Position numbers and translations under genes: made by a program. Under the pieces are notes generated by a model, which was not told the DNA's origin, did no database searches, and saw only the letters and a program-made list of their open reading frames with translations. Shown in pieces: positions 1 through 12,793 of a DNA stretch of 64,000 bases. Every line of letters starts with the position of its first letter. Within the stretch, counting starts at the first letter, position 1. Source of the DNA: Glaciecola sp. KUL10 (GTDB lineage: Bacteria; Pseudomonadota; Gammaproteobacteria; Enterobacterales; Alteromonadaceae); the NCBI RefSeq assembly GCF_003203515.1, contig NZ_BGNG01000005.1, positions 62,001-126,000 of the forward strand. Reading direction: 5' to 3'.

Positions 1-480
1 GACGAGTTGGGTTGGGCATCTGGTTTTGGTGTTGTTGCAAACTATACCTATCAAAAAGCTGATAGTGGAGATGATTTCAGAAGTTTTAATAGTCGAGGAA
101 AAGCTATTCTTGAAGCATTAGGTATCGCAGAAGAAGACGCACAAGATCGTGTTGAGTTACAAAATTTATCTAAAAATGCATACAATTTTACGCTGTTCTA
201 TGAGAAATATGGCATATCGGCTAGAGCTCGATACACTTGGCGTTCAAGCTATATCGCAACCGATGCTTTCCAATTTGGTTTACCTCGCGTAAACGAAGCG
301 CGCGGTCAGCTAAATGCGAGTCTCAATTACGCCGTTAATGATCAATTTAGTGTCGGTATTGAAGGGATCAATATCACTCAGTCTGATGCAGTGCAATCTT
401 GCGTTAATGAAGGAGCCTTACTGTGCTTCCAAGGTCTGACAGATAGACGAATCTTAGTGGGAGGTAGCTACCGCTTTTAA
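1..480 (+). CDS. TonB-dependent receptor, C-terminal part (5' end outside window)
   Basis: The reading frame is open from the first base, so this is the 3' end of a longer gene. About 159 residues are visible. They alternate polar and aromatic residues as in outer-membrane beta-strands, include an ARARYTWRSSY strand, and finish with GGSYRF, an aromatic C-terminus typical of outer-membrane barrels. The late pattern (NASLNYAVNDQFSVGIEGINIT, then a loop with two cysteines, then RRILVGGSYRF) matches the last strands of TonB-dependent receptors of the marine polysaccharide or sugar uptake type. These import oligosaccharides or chelates across the outer membrane using TonB energy. The substrate cannot be read from this fragment. 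The convergent lacZ next door makes a glycan plausible, but that is inference. An intrinsic terminator follows at once. Confidence 0.8.
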   Translation, partial: DELGWASGFGVVANYTYQKADSGDDFRSFNSRGKAILEALGIAEEDAQDRVELQNLSKNAYNFTLFYEKYGISARARYTWRSSYIATDAFQFGLPRVNEARGQLNASLNYAVNDQFSVGIEGINITQSDAVQSCVNEGALLCFQGLTDRRILVGGSYRF

Positions 481-501
481 TTAAGTAGATTCTTCTAGAT
501 T

Positions 502-535
502 AAAGTGACTACCGCATTTGCGCTAGTCACTTTTT
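502..535 (+). terminator. Intrinsic terminator after the TonB-dependent receptor
   Basis: A perfect 10-bp stem (AAAGTGACTA at 502-511 pairing with TAGTCACTTT at 524-533) with a 12-nt loop runs into a short T tract. It begins about 20 bases after the receptor stop. On the opposite strand the stem is followed by only a weak T-rich stretch, so it may also stop lacZ transcription, but less convincingly. Confidence 0.8.
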
Positions 536-590
536 GTATTAAATGATTACTTTGCTCTGCTCTCAAAGCTGCGCTTAACTCAACGACTAC

Positions 591-3758
<3,168 letters not shown>

Positions 3759-3946
3759 TCAAAATCGAAGTAAAGCCAATTGCTTTTTTAATGGTCCGAC
3801 TTTGATATCAAAAGGTATGTTCAGTGGACAAACAAATACAAGCAAAAGTATGTCTAGTTAATGTGCGCCAGAATAAACACTATATTACTAGCATGCAATA
3901 CGCCAAACCATATTTATAAGATAAATATTATATTTAAATTTATCGC

Positions 3947-6900
3947 TTATTTACCCATTAAATGTGAGTAAGTAACTCTTAGAGTATTTTGTATGGCGCG
4001 CTTGATGCTCGGCCAAGCAATTGATATGTTGTCCAACAGCACTTGCGCATCGTCGCTATGCATATGACTGACAACATCAGTTAAACCATCTGCGTTTATT
4101 TTCTTTGCAATATCTATAAGGTGTCTAGCACCTTTGAGCATTTCTCCTCGATTATCTTGAGCCACTGCTTGTTCAATGTTGTCAATCAGATCACTTAACT
4201 CATCGAGCAAACTTTTAAGCGATACTGGCAAAGGTTCTTCTTGGTCTTGCCCCTGTAAGTAAGATAGAAGGTCAAACCAATTACTAGGGTTTTCAGGCAT
4301 TTCTACCGCTAGAATATCGTTGTTGTTTTCATGTTTTTCGTTATTTGATGGTTGTTGGTTCCTGGCTTCTTTTAACTCATATCTATGAGCTGCCAATAAA
4401 GCGTGTTCTTGAGCACGTTTTTCGCTCTCACTTAGTTGAAGTTGAGCTTGCACCTCTGCTAATGCCGACTCTTTCTCGTTAAGCTGAGATTTACTAATAT
4501 TTAATTCACTTTCTAGTGTTTGAAGCTTATCCGCAAGTTCGCTTTGGTTAGCTTGTTGGCTTTGCATACTATTTTTACTTTGCTGATATTCGGACCGCAC
4601 TTGACTGAGCTGTTGCGCGAGTTTCTCTTGTGCTTTTTGTAGTTCAGCAATATTTCGCTCTCTGCCTTCAAGCGCTGCTTGTTGATTGTTTACTTGATCT
4701 TGTAACAGCGTCTCTTTTTGCTCCTGTGAAGCAAGCTTTTCAACTAGGGCTTTTGCTTGCGCTTTTGATTGTTGAAGTTCATGTTGCAAACGTTGCTCAT
4801 CCGATTGTGTGGTGCTTACTTTTTGCTCAGCAAGTGTTAGGTCTTCTATATTACTTTTCAATTGTGCAGCCAATTCTTTGTTTTGCTGCTGTGCTTTTTC
4901 TAGCGCCTTTTGAAATGCAAGCTTTTGCTCTTCGATTTGTTCGTGATGCTCACGGAACTGTTCGTCACTTCCTTCTAGCATTTCTTTTTGTTTTTGCGCA
5001 CGAGCCTGCACGTCATCAAGCTCTTTACTTAGCTGTTCTACTTTTCGCTGCTGTGCGAGTCGAGCAAGACGCTCATCGTCAGCTTGCTTTTGTAATGCTG
5101 AAACACGCGCTTGCGTGATCGCAAGTTGCTCTTTTTTGGCAGCAACCTCTTGCTCTTTTTCATCATGTTGACTTTTCCGTTCCCGCTCTTGTTTAATAAA
5201 GTTTTCTAACTTCTGTCGATTTTTGTGCTCTAAATCTTTGAGTTCAACTTCCAATTTTTCTAACGCAGCAGAACGTGCTTGTTTTTCGGCACGCTCTGCC
5301 TCGGTCTCTTGCTTAGCTTTACTAAGAATATCTTGGGCCTCATGGAGTTGAGCTTGTTTCTCGTCTAAGGCTTTTTTCATGCTTTCTTCAAGATCTTGTC
5401 TTTCTTTCTGCAGCGTTTGAAGGTCTTGTTCTTTAATTCGAGCATTTGTTTCTATTTCTTTTAATTCCTTGCTCAATTGAGCAAGGAATGACTGCTGCTC
5501 TTGTTTTTCGTTGCGTTCTTTTTCAGCTTCTTTTGCCTTTTGCGCTAATTCAACTTGGGTCTGCGTGAGGGCTGCTTGTTTTTGTTGAAGTTCATTTTTA
5601 AGTTTTTGCTGCATCGCTTGCATGTCGTCTTTTTCGATGGAAGATAATTCTTCAAGCTTTTGCATTTCAGATTGTATATGCTTTAAATTAGCCTCTTTAC
5701 TTAAGAGTTCAGTTTGTGCAATTTGAACTTTTTGTTCGAACTCCCTTCTTTGAGATTCAGCTTTTTCGCTTGCTCGGCGCTGTTTTAGTAATTGCTGTTT
5801 GAGTGTCTCGGATGCTCGGTCAGAAGCGTTCAGTTGTGACTGTAATTCTGTAATCTGTTGACCAACAGCAGTTATTTGCTGGTCTTTCTCATGTATAGAA
5901 TTGTGCATCAACTCAATTTGTTGCTTGTAGTTTTCCATCTCCTGAATGTAAGTTTCTTTTGCTCGCTCCAGGTCTTTGCCTTTTGCTTCACTATTTTGTA
6001 GCGCGTGTTTTGTTGCTTCGTATTTTTCCTGGCTATCGGTAAGACGACTCGCTATTTCCTTTCGTTGTTCTTCTAATTGCTCGACTAATATTGATGACTC
6101 GTTTAATTGGCTACTCAGTGCTTCATTATCGTGTTTAACCTGTTTAAGTTGGTCGCAACTAGTTTGATATTCATTTTGTAAGTTTTTAAGGTGTTCTTTC
6201 ACCGACAAATGCGCGGCCTTGAGATTTTGATACTCACTTTGTTTTTCATTTAGGTTGTTTTTGACCAATGAAAGTTCAGAGGCAGTTTCAGCGAGGCTCT
6301 TTTCTTTACTAGCAAGGATAGACTGGCTAGTTTGCAGTTTTTTATTCACTTCAATCGTCTCTGCTTGCGCTTTCTGCTGAAGTTTTAAGGCATATAAGCG
6401 CTCTTGGTCGGCCTGTTTTAACGCGGTTAAATCGACCCAAATACATAAGATAGAATCAAACCCTTTCCCCTTAAACAAAGGAACTAGAGTTAAGTGACAA
6501 GGCATGCATTGTTGTTTCACCATATGTTCCCAACTTACTGTCTGAGACTGTCCGGTCGCTTTAACCTGAGTGATTATATGTTTTAAGTGCTCTGCATCTT
6601 CTCCATTTAGCACTTGCGAATATGGATGCATATGCAACAGATCTTGCTTGTTATCTGTCTTAAAAAAGCGCATCGCCGCAGGGTTGATATCACTAAATCC
6701 ATGCTCGCCTAAAACTGCCATTGGCATACTGCTATGGTTCAGTAAGCTTTCAAAGCGATCTTGTTGAAACTGCTCTGCGCTTTTATCACTGATCCAACAC
6801 AGATACTCTTGCTTATCTTTGTTGAACAAGTCTATGTTGATTTCGCTTGGGTGAAGCTCTTTATTTTTTCCTTTTAATTGCGCAAAGAAATTACGTACTC

Positions 6901-8593
6901 GGCCTGTTTTGTGAAGCTCTTTGGCAATTTTCCCAGAGCTTGATACATCATTGAATAGTTCGAAAAAATTGCCTTCTTTAAGGTCCTTTTCCAGTAACCC
7001 CAAACGTGCAAGCATCGTTGTATTGGCATTGACGATTCGATCGTCATTATCAATAGTTGCAATAGCGACTGGTGCAAGATTCACGATGTTTTCAAAATGA
7101 GACTGTGCGCGCGTCAGTTGAAGATTGGCATGATGAATTTCGCTTAAGTCCCTTGTAAACCCAAATACTAGGCTTTGATTGTTATCCTTTAGCCTGACCG
7201 ACTGTGCAACGATTTGAAGTTTTCTTAAGTTTTGTACATTTTCGTATTCTTGAGGAAAAATAACCTCATTGGGGTTATCTCTATCAAAACAGATGGTTTG
7301 GTTGATTCTAATTGTTTTGGCGCTTACCGGAGCGATCGGTGTAATATTAGTGGCAAGATTTCCAGCTAAGCTTGCAGCTTTGTTTAGTCTTTTCGCGGGA
7401 GCACACACATGCAGTTGCGCAATTTTGTCAGGCATGATGTTTAACTGCTCGAGTAACTTGCCTTTGTTTTGAGTCCCTCTTAGACCAAACTGCCGCTCAA
7501 ACGCTGGGTTACAAGCACTTAGCTTTCCCACTTCATCTAGAATATAAACTGGCTCCGGTGACATCGCGATGATATTTTGCAACTTAAACTCTGCGGTATC
7601 GGCGCTTTGCTTAAGTTGAGTACTTTTGGTGGTGTTTTGGACAAAGACTTTGCACACCATGCCGTTAAGAGAGAAGATGCTAAGTTTTAAGTGGGTAAAC
7701 TGTTGCTCTTTTTGCGCAATAAAGCTCAAATTAAGTGTCTGTTGGGCATGACTTCCCTCGTCTCTAACTAATTGAGAAATAAAGTTCTGCCAAATTTTTT
7801 GAGATGATTTAGTTAACAAGCTTTCTAGCGTTGCAAACGATATACGCTTATCTTCGTCATTAAATATTTCGAGTGATGCAAAACTACCAAGCGTGCACTG
7901 TATCTGGTGAGATTTGAGATCTAATTCCCACTCCAAGTTACCTGCTTCATTATGATGAGCCTCAAGTTCGTTTAGTCTTTGGGATAGTCGTGATTGCTCA
8001 TTTATCCAAGAATTTACATCGACGAAAGTGGCGACATAGCTAACGGTATTCGTTGTATCGCCGAGCATATTGAAAGCTTTTTCAAGGTTTACTTTCAAAA
8101 ATTTCTGGCTCGATTGCGCCTTCAGGACAATTGAGCCCCTTTGGTCATCAGTCGTTTTAAAGTATGCTTCAACATTACTTTGATCAGACGAGCTAAATAA
8201 ACTCGTGATGGGAACATTGACTAAGTTCTCGACCTTCCTTCCCAATAAACTAGCGGCTGCTGTATTACAGTGTGAAACACTAAAGTTGTCATCAAGTTGT
8301 ATAAGGCCTGCAGTGCTAATTGCCACGGGTACATTCGCTAACGTAAGCTCATTGCTTAATTTTTTCGCCAACTTTTTGCTTTTAATAAAAAGAAAGACCA
8401 AACATAGCGTCAATACACATAGTGCCAATATCGTGTAGATTAATCCTTGTTCACCTATGTCAAAAAACCACGCCGACAAGCCTTGCTGAACTTCGCTTTG
8501 TGCGCTAACTACGCATGCATGTGCAAGGAAAGATAATGCAATTACTGATTTTTTTATTAATGTTCTTATTGATATCTTATCGTGGCTCATCAT
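3947..8593 (-). CDS. Large membrane-anchored PAS / coiled-coil protein with degenerate Hpt-like C-terminus
   Basis: This 1548-residue protein has no gene name I recognise. Residues 1-31 look like a signal peptide (ending HACVVSAQ), and 51-71 form a clear membrane segment followed by Lys-rich sequence, so most of the chain should be cytoplasmic. Residues from about 80 to 725 contain several PAS-like units; the clearest begin near 335 (IIAMSPEPVYILDEVGKL), 500 (IVNLAPVAIATIDNDDRIV) and 615. Residues from about 725 to 1435 are an almost unbroken Gln/Glu/Lys-rich coiled coil. The last 90 residues resemble a histidine phosphotransfer bundle, but the usual AHxLKG motif reads ARHLID, so Arg replaces the phosphorylated His. 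No kinase, cyclase, GGDEF or methyl-accepting domain is visible. It lies downstream of radA on the same strand, 153 bp away. A sensory scaffold is the best guess. Confidence 0.85.
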   Translation of the reverse strand: MMSHDKISIRTLIKKSVIALSFLAHACVVSAQSEVQQGLSAWFFDIGEQGLIYTILALCVLTLCLVFLFIKSKKLAKKLSNELTLANVPVAISTAGLIQLDDNFSVSHCNTAAASLLGRKVENLVNVPITSLFSSSDQSNVEAYFKTTDDQRGSIVLKAQSSQKFLKVNLEKAFNMLGDTTNTVSYVATFVDVNSWINEQSRLSQRLNELEAHHNEAGNLEWELDLKSHQIQCTLGSFASLEIFNDEDKRISFATLESLLTKSSQKIWQNFISQLVRDEGSHAQQTLNLSFIAQKEQQFTHLKLSIFSLNGMVCKVFVQNTTKSTQLKQSADTAEFKLQNIIAMSPEPVYILDEVGKLSACNPAFERQFGLRGTQNKGKLLEQLNIMPDKIAQLHVCAPAKRLNKAASLAGNLATNITPIAPVSAKTIRINQTICFDRDNPNEVIFPQEYENVQNLRKLQIVAQSVRLKDNNQSLVFGFTRDLSEIHHANLQLTRAQSHFENIVNLAPVAIATIDNDDRIVNANTTMLARLGLLEKDLKEGNFFELFNDVSSSGKIAKELHKTGRVRNFFAQLKGKNKELHPSEINIDLFNKDKQEYLCWISDKSAEQFQQDRFESLLNHSSMPMAVLGEHGFSDINPAAMRFFKTDNKQDLLHMHPYSQVLNGEDAEHLKHIITQVKATGQSQTVSWEHMVKQQCMPCHLTLVPLFKGKGFDSILCIWVDLTALKQADQERLYALKLQQKAQAETIEVNKKLQTSQSILASKEKSLAETASELSLVKNNLNEKQSEYQNLKAAHLSVKEHLKNLQNEYQTSCDQLKQVKHDNEALSSQLNESSILVEQLEEQRKEIASRLTDSQEKYEATKHALQNSEAKGKDLERAKETYIQEMENYKQQIELMHNSIHEKDQQITAVGQQITELQSQLNASDRASETLKQQLLKQRRASEKAESQRREFEQKVQIAQTELLSKEANLKHIQSEMQKLEELSSIEKDDMQAMQQKLKNELQQKQAALTQTQVELAQKAKEAEKERNEKQEQQSFLAQLSKELKEIETNARIKEQDLQTLQKERQDLEESMKKALDEKQAQLHEAQDILSKAKQETEAERAEKQARSAALEKLEVELKDLEHKNRQKLENFIKQERERKSQHDEKEQEVAAKKEQLAITQARVSALQKQADDERLARLAQQRKVEQLSKELDDVQARAQKQKEMLEGSDEQFREHHEQIEEQKLAFQKALEKAQQQNKELAAQLKSNIEDLTLAEQKVSTTQSDEQRLQHELQQSKAQAKALVEKLASQEQKETLLQDQVNNQQAALEGRERNIAELQKAQEKLAQQLSQVRSEYQQSKNSMQSQQANQSELADKLQTLESELNISKSQLNEKESALAEVQAQLQLSESEKRAQEHALLAAHRYELKEARNQQPSNNEKHENNNDILAVEMPENPSNWFDLLSYLQGQDQEEPLPVSLKSLLDELSDLIDNIEQAVAQDNRGEMLKGARHLIDIAKKINADGLTDVVSHMHSDDAQVLLDNISIAWPSIKRAIQNTLRVTYSHLMGK

Positions 8594-8746
8594 TCACTTC
8601 CGTTACTTTTCATACCGTCCCTAGCGAAGAGGAACGTGCACGAACGATAACGATGTTCAGCATAATGGAAAAGCTCAGAAGTAATGAAAGCGTATTGATA
8701 ATGATACGCGAAAGAAGCTTACAAATGAAAAACTTGTTCTAGCTAA

Positions 8747-10111
8747 CTAAATCGCCTCCAGCGCCTCAGTAAGCCTGGTTACGGGTACGACTTCTATACC
8801 TTTAATGGCTTTTTTAGGTGCATTTGCTTTAGGTACAATCGCTTTTTTAAAGCCATGTTTAGCCGCTTCAATAATCCTGTCAGTGCCATTAGGCACAGGT
8901 CTTATTTCACCAGACAAGCCAACTTCACCAAAGGCAATCAATTCTTTGGGCAAAATATGATTGCGAAAGCTAGATACCATAGCCAATAGCAACGCGAGAT
9001 CTGCGCCCGTTTCAGCAATTTTAACGCCCCCTGCAACATTCACAAAGACATCTTGATCATTCATTTGTACATTTCCGTGACGATGCATAACAGCAAGTAA
9101 CATCGCCAAGCGGTTTTGATCCATACCTACTGCTACCCTTCTGGGATTAGACAACTGCGAATAATCTACCAACGCTTGAATCTCAACCAAGAGTGGTCGA
9201 GTACCTTCCCACACTGTCATGACTATGCTGCCCGCGGAAGCATGCTCCTCACGATTCAAAAAAATAGCAGAAGGATTACTCACTTCTCTCATGCCTTTTT
9301 CTGTCATACCGAACACACCTAGTTCATTTATGGCACCAAACCTATTCTTTGTGCCCCTAAGCGTTCTAAATCGCCCATCACTCTCGCCTTCAAGCATCAT
9401 CGAACAATCGATACAATGCTCAAGTACTTTAGGGCCGGCTAGGCTCCCGTCTTTAGTCACGTGACCGACAAGAAACATGGCGATGTGATGTTGTTTTGCA
9501 AAACGAGTCAAGGCTGCTGCACTCTCGCGAACCTGCGCGACACCGCCCGGAGCAGATTGAATATCGGCCATATGCATGACTTGGATGGAATCAATGACCA
9601 TGACACTAGGTTTATGCTCTAGTGCAATTGAGCATATGGTGTCTACATTTGTTTCTGCCAATAGTTTCAGTTTATCTTCTGGCAATTGCAGTCTCTTACC
9701 TCGCATTGCGACTTGCTGTAACGACTCCTCACCAGTAATGTATAAAGCGGAGGTACTTTGCGATAGTTGACACATCACTTGTAGTAACAATGTACTTTTA
9801 CCTGCTCCTGGTGAACCACCGATAAGAATAGCTGAACCTGGCACGATGCCGCCACCAAGCACCCTATCCAACTCTTTAAAACCAGAAGAAAAGCGCGGTA
9901 ATGCGGCCAAGTCAATCTGATTTAGCAGCTCGACTTTTGCGTTAGTTGCACCAGCAAAACCTTGTCGACCAGGAACAGTTTTAGTCGTTGAGTTTTCGAC
10001 CACAAATTCACTTAGTGTGTTCCACTCTTTACAGTCATTACATTGCCCTTGCCACCTCGGATGCTCACTACCACACTCTGAACACACATACGCTGTTTTT
10101 CTTTTTGCCAT
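8747..10111 (-). CDS. radA: DNA repair protein RadA (Sms)
   Basis: RadA is a RecA-like hexameric ATPase that processes recombination intermediates and promotes branch migration. All family features are present in 454 residues, the usual length: an N-terminal C4 zinc finger (Cys10, Cys13, Cys24, Cys27), a Walker A motif GGSPGAGKST at 98-107, the RadA-specific KNRFG motif at 255-259, and a C-terminal Lon-protease-like domain that ends with the conserved VTRLTEAL segment. In enterics radA often lies with serB, and serB is indeed close by here, though separated by a PilZ gene. A 153-bp gap leads to the large PAS protein downstream. Confidence 0.97.
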   Translation of the reverse strand: MAKRKTAYVCSECGSEHPRWQGQCNDCKEWNTLSEFVVENSTTKTVPGRQGFAGATNAKVELLNQIDLAALPRFSSGFKELDRVLGGGIVPGSAILIGGSPGAGKSTLLLQVMCQLSQSTSALYITGEESLQQVAMRGKRLQLPEDKLKLLAETNVDTICSIALEHKPSVMVIDSIQVMHMADIQSAPGGVAQVRESAAALTRFAKQHHIAMFLVGHVTKDGSLAGPKVLEHCIDCSMMLEGESDGRFRTLRGTKNRFGAINELGVFGMTEKGMREVSNPSAIFLNREEHASAGSIVMTVWEGTRPLLVEIQALVDYSQLSNPRRVAVGMDQNRLAMLLAVMHRHGNVQMNDQDVFVNVAGGVKIAETGADLALLLAMVSSFRNHILPKELIAFGEVGLSGEIRPVPNGTDRIIEAAKHGFKKAIVPKANAPKKAIKGIEVVPVTRLTEALEAI

Positions 10112-10338
10112 TCTACTGCATCTACCTTATGGAGCTTTTACCTTAAAGCTTACTTATTTTTAACCGCCATGTCGCTGTTTATACTTTATTTTATTGAGAT
10201 TCTGGTCAGATGGCCGATACCTATTTAGAAGTAAAATTAAACACAAAATGGTTCAATTTGAGCTCGTAAATTAGTCAATCTAGGTATACGATAAATTGAA
10301 GTATAGTCGCTAGACTCTAGGATAAAAGAAGCGTTTCA

Positions 10339-12789
10339 ATGGCAGAGCAACTCGCAGAATATCAAGACATCATCGACAAACTGGCCCCTAAAGTACAACA
10401 AGCAGACTTTGGTAGCTTGTTGCGTAAGTACACCAAAAATGTCGATGACGAAACCAGATTTCTATTAAAAATGGAAATGAAACGCCTTGCCAAACCCTGT
10501 TTGCGGAGCATAGATCTGCGTATTATGGTGGATGACGAATGTGCATTGGTTAATTATCAAGGTATTGAGCACTATTTAAATGAATATGCTACTCAACAAT
10601 TTGATGAATTGGTCGCTCAATATGGCGAGTACACTTATGGGGTATATGAAGCTATTTTAGATGCATCTACTGCATCTCAAAACAAAGACCAAGTTTTTGA
10701 AAGTGAATACATCAAAGGGCAAGAAGAGCAATCTGCATGGAAGAAGTATATTACGCCCTACAATGATCTAATGTATTACCATCACCGACGTGATGAGCGA
10801 ATGAATTTTGTGGTCGATCTCGAAATCGTCATATCAGCATCAAAACGCATAGAAGCATCGTCTGTTGATATTTCGCATCGAGGACTCAAACTCAAACTTC
10901 AAAATACTGATGACATCAGCTTAATGAAGAATTACCGTCCATTAACCGTTGTATTCACTGGTTTTTCTCATAGCTCTGGTCTGAGTAAAGAAGCGATTGA
11001 ATACAAAGTCGTTAGAATCACGGGAGAAGGCGAGCAAACGCGCATTCACCTATCACGGGACTGGCAGCTTGGCCCAACTGCGTTTAATGAATATGTCGCC
11101 AATCTAATCAAACACCAAAAACGTCGTTATCGACTCAATTTAGAAAATACTCAACAGTCGATAGAGTGCAAAATCTTTGAGCAGGCATTTGCAAGTAATA
11201 CCCCTAGCTTGAGCCTGTACGTCAATAGCAAGGACCCCGAACATCCGTTTGCAGAATACGCATGTGTGAATGCCCATAACGCTGAGATTCTTGATTATTG
11301 GTTAGATGAAAACAAATCACAGTTAATTGGTCATTTAGTAAATCAAAAGCGATTGCTTACGCTCACTACTAGCAACGCCAGTGATCCCAGCCTTATCGTT
11401 TATGCGTTTACTTTTGTACTTGAAAACAAGGTGTATTTTTACTCTGCGAGTGAATTGGAACTGGCTGAAAACCATGATTTGAGAGATGTGTTCTTAAGCT
11501 ATGCATCGAGGAAAGTGAGTTGGCGAGTATTTAAACTAGTGCCAAGTGAAGTCAATCCGAACTACGCTTATTTACCCTCATCGGTACCTAATGGCGTTAA
11601 TAAAGCCATCGATAAACTAAATCGCCCTTTAGCCCCACGCCTTGTATCTAAACTTCAACACATTTCTCATGTGGTTACTGTCAGCGATATCACCTTTAAT
11701 ATAGGTCAACAGTGCTATCAACGTCGAGAGTTAGAAAAAGACAGAATTAAACTGCTCGCCGCCTTCGGGCACCCTAGAAATAAACCACCAAAACCTGTCC
11801 AGGTATTCAGGTATACCACTCAAGACAAGCGTAAAGAGCGCCGTTATCAGCTTAGAACACAGGCGATAGTTCATGATGATATAAGTATTGAAGGCGTAAC
11901 GGAAGACGTGTCCGTTAGCGGACTGCGGCTCGAATTAGTGGCGCCGTCGATAAGCAAACTTAATGACAAAGTGTCTATTGAGCTACCTAGTTTGCATGAG
12001 CGCACTGATGAGTTTGATTTAACCAACCTGAGATACCGCATCAAACACATAAGCGACGACGGCTATGTGTTGCATTTAGAAGCAATTTCAGACGATGAAT
12101 TAAGCATTGCAGAACAGTTCTTTTCTCGTTTGATTGATAACAACAAAGATAAACTGGGTGTTATTTCAAACGAAGAAAGCGTACCCGGAATGGGGGCTGC
12201 TCTTCGCTGTATACAAAGTAGAGTCACTCCGCAACTTTGTGCCTATATTCAACGAACATCCTTGGGCTATGCGCCGATCAAGGTGACGACCTGTCAGCCA
12301 AATCACTACGCATATGGCTTTATGCGTCATGAAATTCCATTGGGCAAACTGAATTTGTCTTGGCTGTTCCACGACCGAAAAAGCAATGATGCCTTTATTG
12401 CGAGATCACTGAGAACCCTAAAATTCAACAAAGCGCCGATTGAAACAGAAGTATTTATTGCTTTCAATAATCTAGCACCTGATGCCGATAAAGCGTGTGT
12501 TGTTCATTGGGATCACAATCTCAGTACCCATAAAGCCAAGTACAAATTCATTAAAAACACTCTGAAAAATAAGCAATTGATTGCCTTTAGAGTGAGTATA
12601 AATGCAGTTTCACGACCTGACACTAGCTTACTCAATGAGGAGATTCAGTATCTAGGTCAGTACGCAATCCACAAAGCCCGTGAACTTGAAGAATTGATGT
12701 GGAATATCAGTGGTGAAGTCTATTTAACTGATATCACAGATGAGGTTCTCGTCAGGTATAAATTAAAAGCACTTGGCAGTATGCAATGA
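10339..12789 (+). CDS. PilZ-domain protein with two or more PilZ modules
   Basis: The 816-residue soluble protein has no signal peptide or membrane segment. A canonical cyclic-di-GMP-binding PilZ signature is at 502-528: RYQLR (RxxxR) followed by DVSVSG (DxSxxG). A second likely PilZ fold spans about 150-260, with DISHRG at 177-182 but no perfect RxxxR before it, so ligand binding there is uncertain. A third basic stretch KRRYRLN near 261 may begin another degenerate copy. The remaining parts are unassigned. PilZ proteins convert cyclic-di-GMP levels into changes in motility, exopolysaccharide or pilus function. Type IV pilus genes lie elsewhere in the window but no direct link is shown. The gene is transcribed away from radA and converges on serB with only 4 bp between stops. 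Confidence 0.88.
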   Translation: MAEQLAEYQDIIDKLAPKVQQADFGSLLRKYTKNVDDETRFLLKMEMKRLAKPCLRSIDLRIMVDDECALVNYQGIEHYLNEYATQQFDELVAQYGEYTYGVYEAILDASTASQNKDQVFESEYIKGQEEQSAWKKYITPYNDLMYYHHRRDERMNFVVDLEIVISASKRIEASSVDISHRGLKLKLQNTDDISLMKNYRPLTVVFTGFSHSSGLSKEAIEYKVVRITGEGEQTRIHLSRDWQLGPTAFNEYVANLIKHQKRRYRLNLENTQQSIECKIFEQAFASNTPSLSLYVNSKDPEHPFAEYACVNAHNAEILDYWLDENKSQLIGHLVNQKRLLTLTTSNASDPSLIVYAFTFVLENKVYFYSASELELAENHDLRDVFLSYASRKVSWRVFKLVPSEVNPNYAYLPSSVPNGVNKAIDKLNRPLAPRLVSKLQHISHVVTVSDITFNIGQQCYQRRELEKDRIKLLAAFGHPRNKPPKPVQVFRYTTQDKRKERRYQLRTQAIVHDDISIEGVTEDVSVSGLRLELVAPSISKLNDKVSIELPSLHERTDEFDLTNLRYRIKHISDDGYVLHLEAISDDELSIAEQFFSRLIDNNKDKLGVISNEESVPGMGAALRCIQSRVTPQLCAYIQRTSLGYAPIKVTTCQPNHYAYGFMRHEIPLGKLNLSWLFHDRKSNDAFIARSLRTLKFNKAPIETEVFIAFNNLAPDADKACVVHWDHNLSTHKAKYKFIKNTLKNKQLIAFRVSINAVSRPDTSLLNEEIQYLGQYAIHKARELEELMWNISGEVYLTDITDEVLVRYKLKALGSMQ

Positions 12790-12793
12790 GCCA

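Noticed and set aside
4630-5118. 162-codon frame on the plus strand
   Set aside because: Antisense to the repetitive coiled-coil part of the PAS protein, which lacks stops on the other strand because of its biased codons.
8410-8425. Possibility of a histidine kinase in the large PAS protein
   Set aside because: No H-box, N-box or G-box motifs are visible anywhere in the protein, so a kinase call is not supported.
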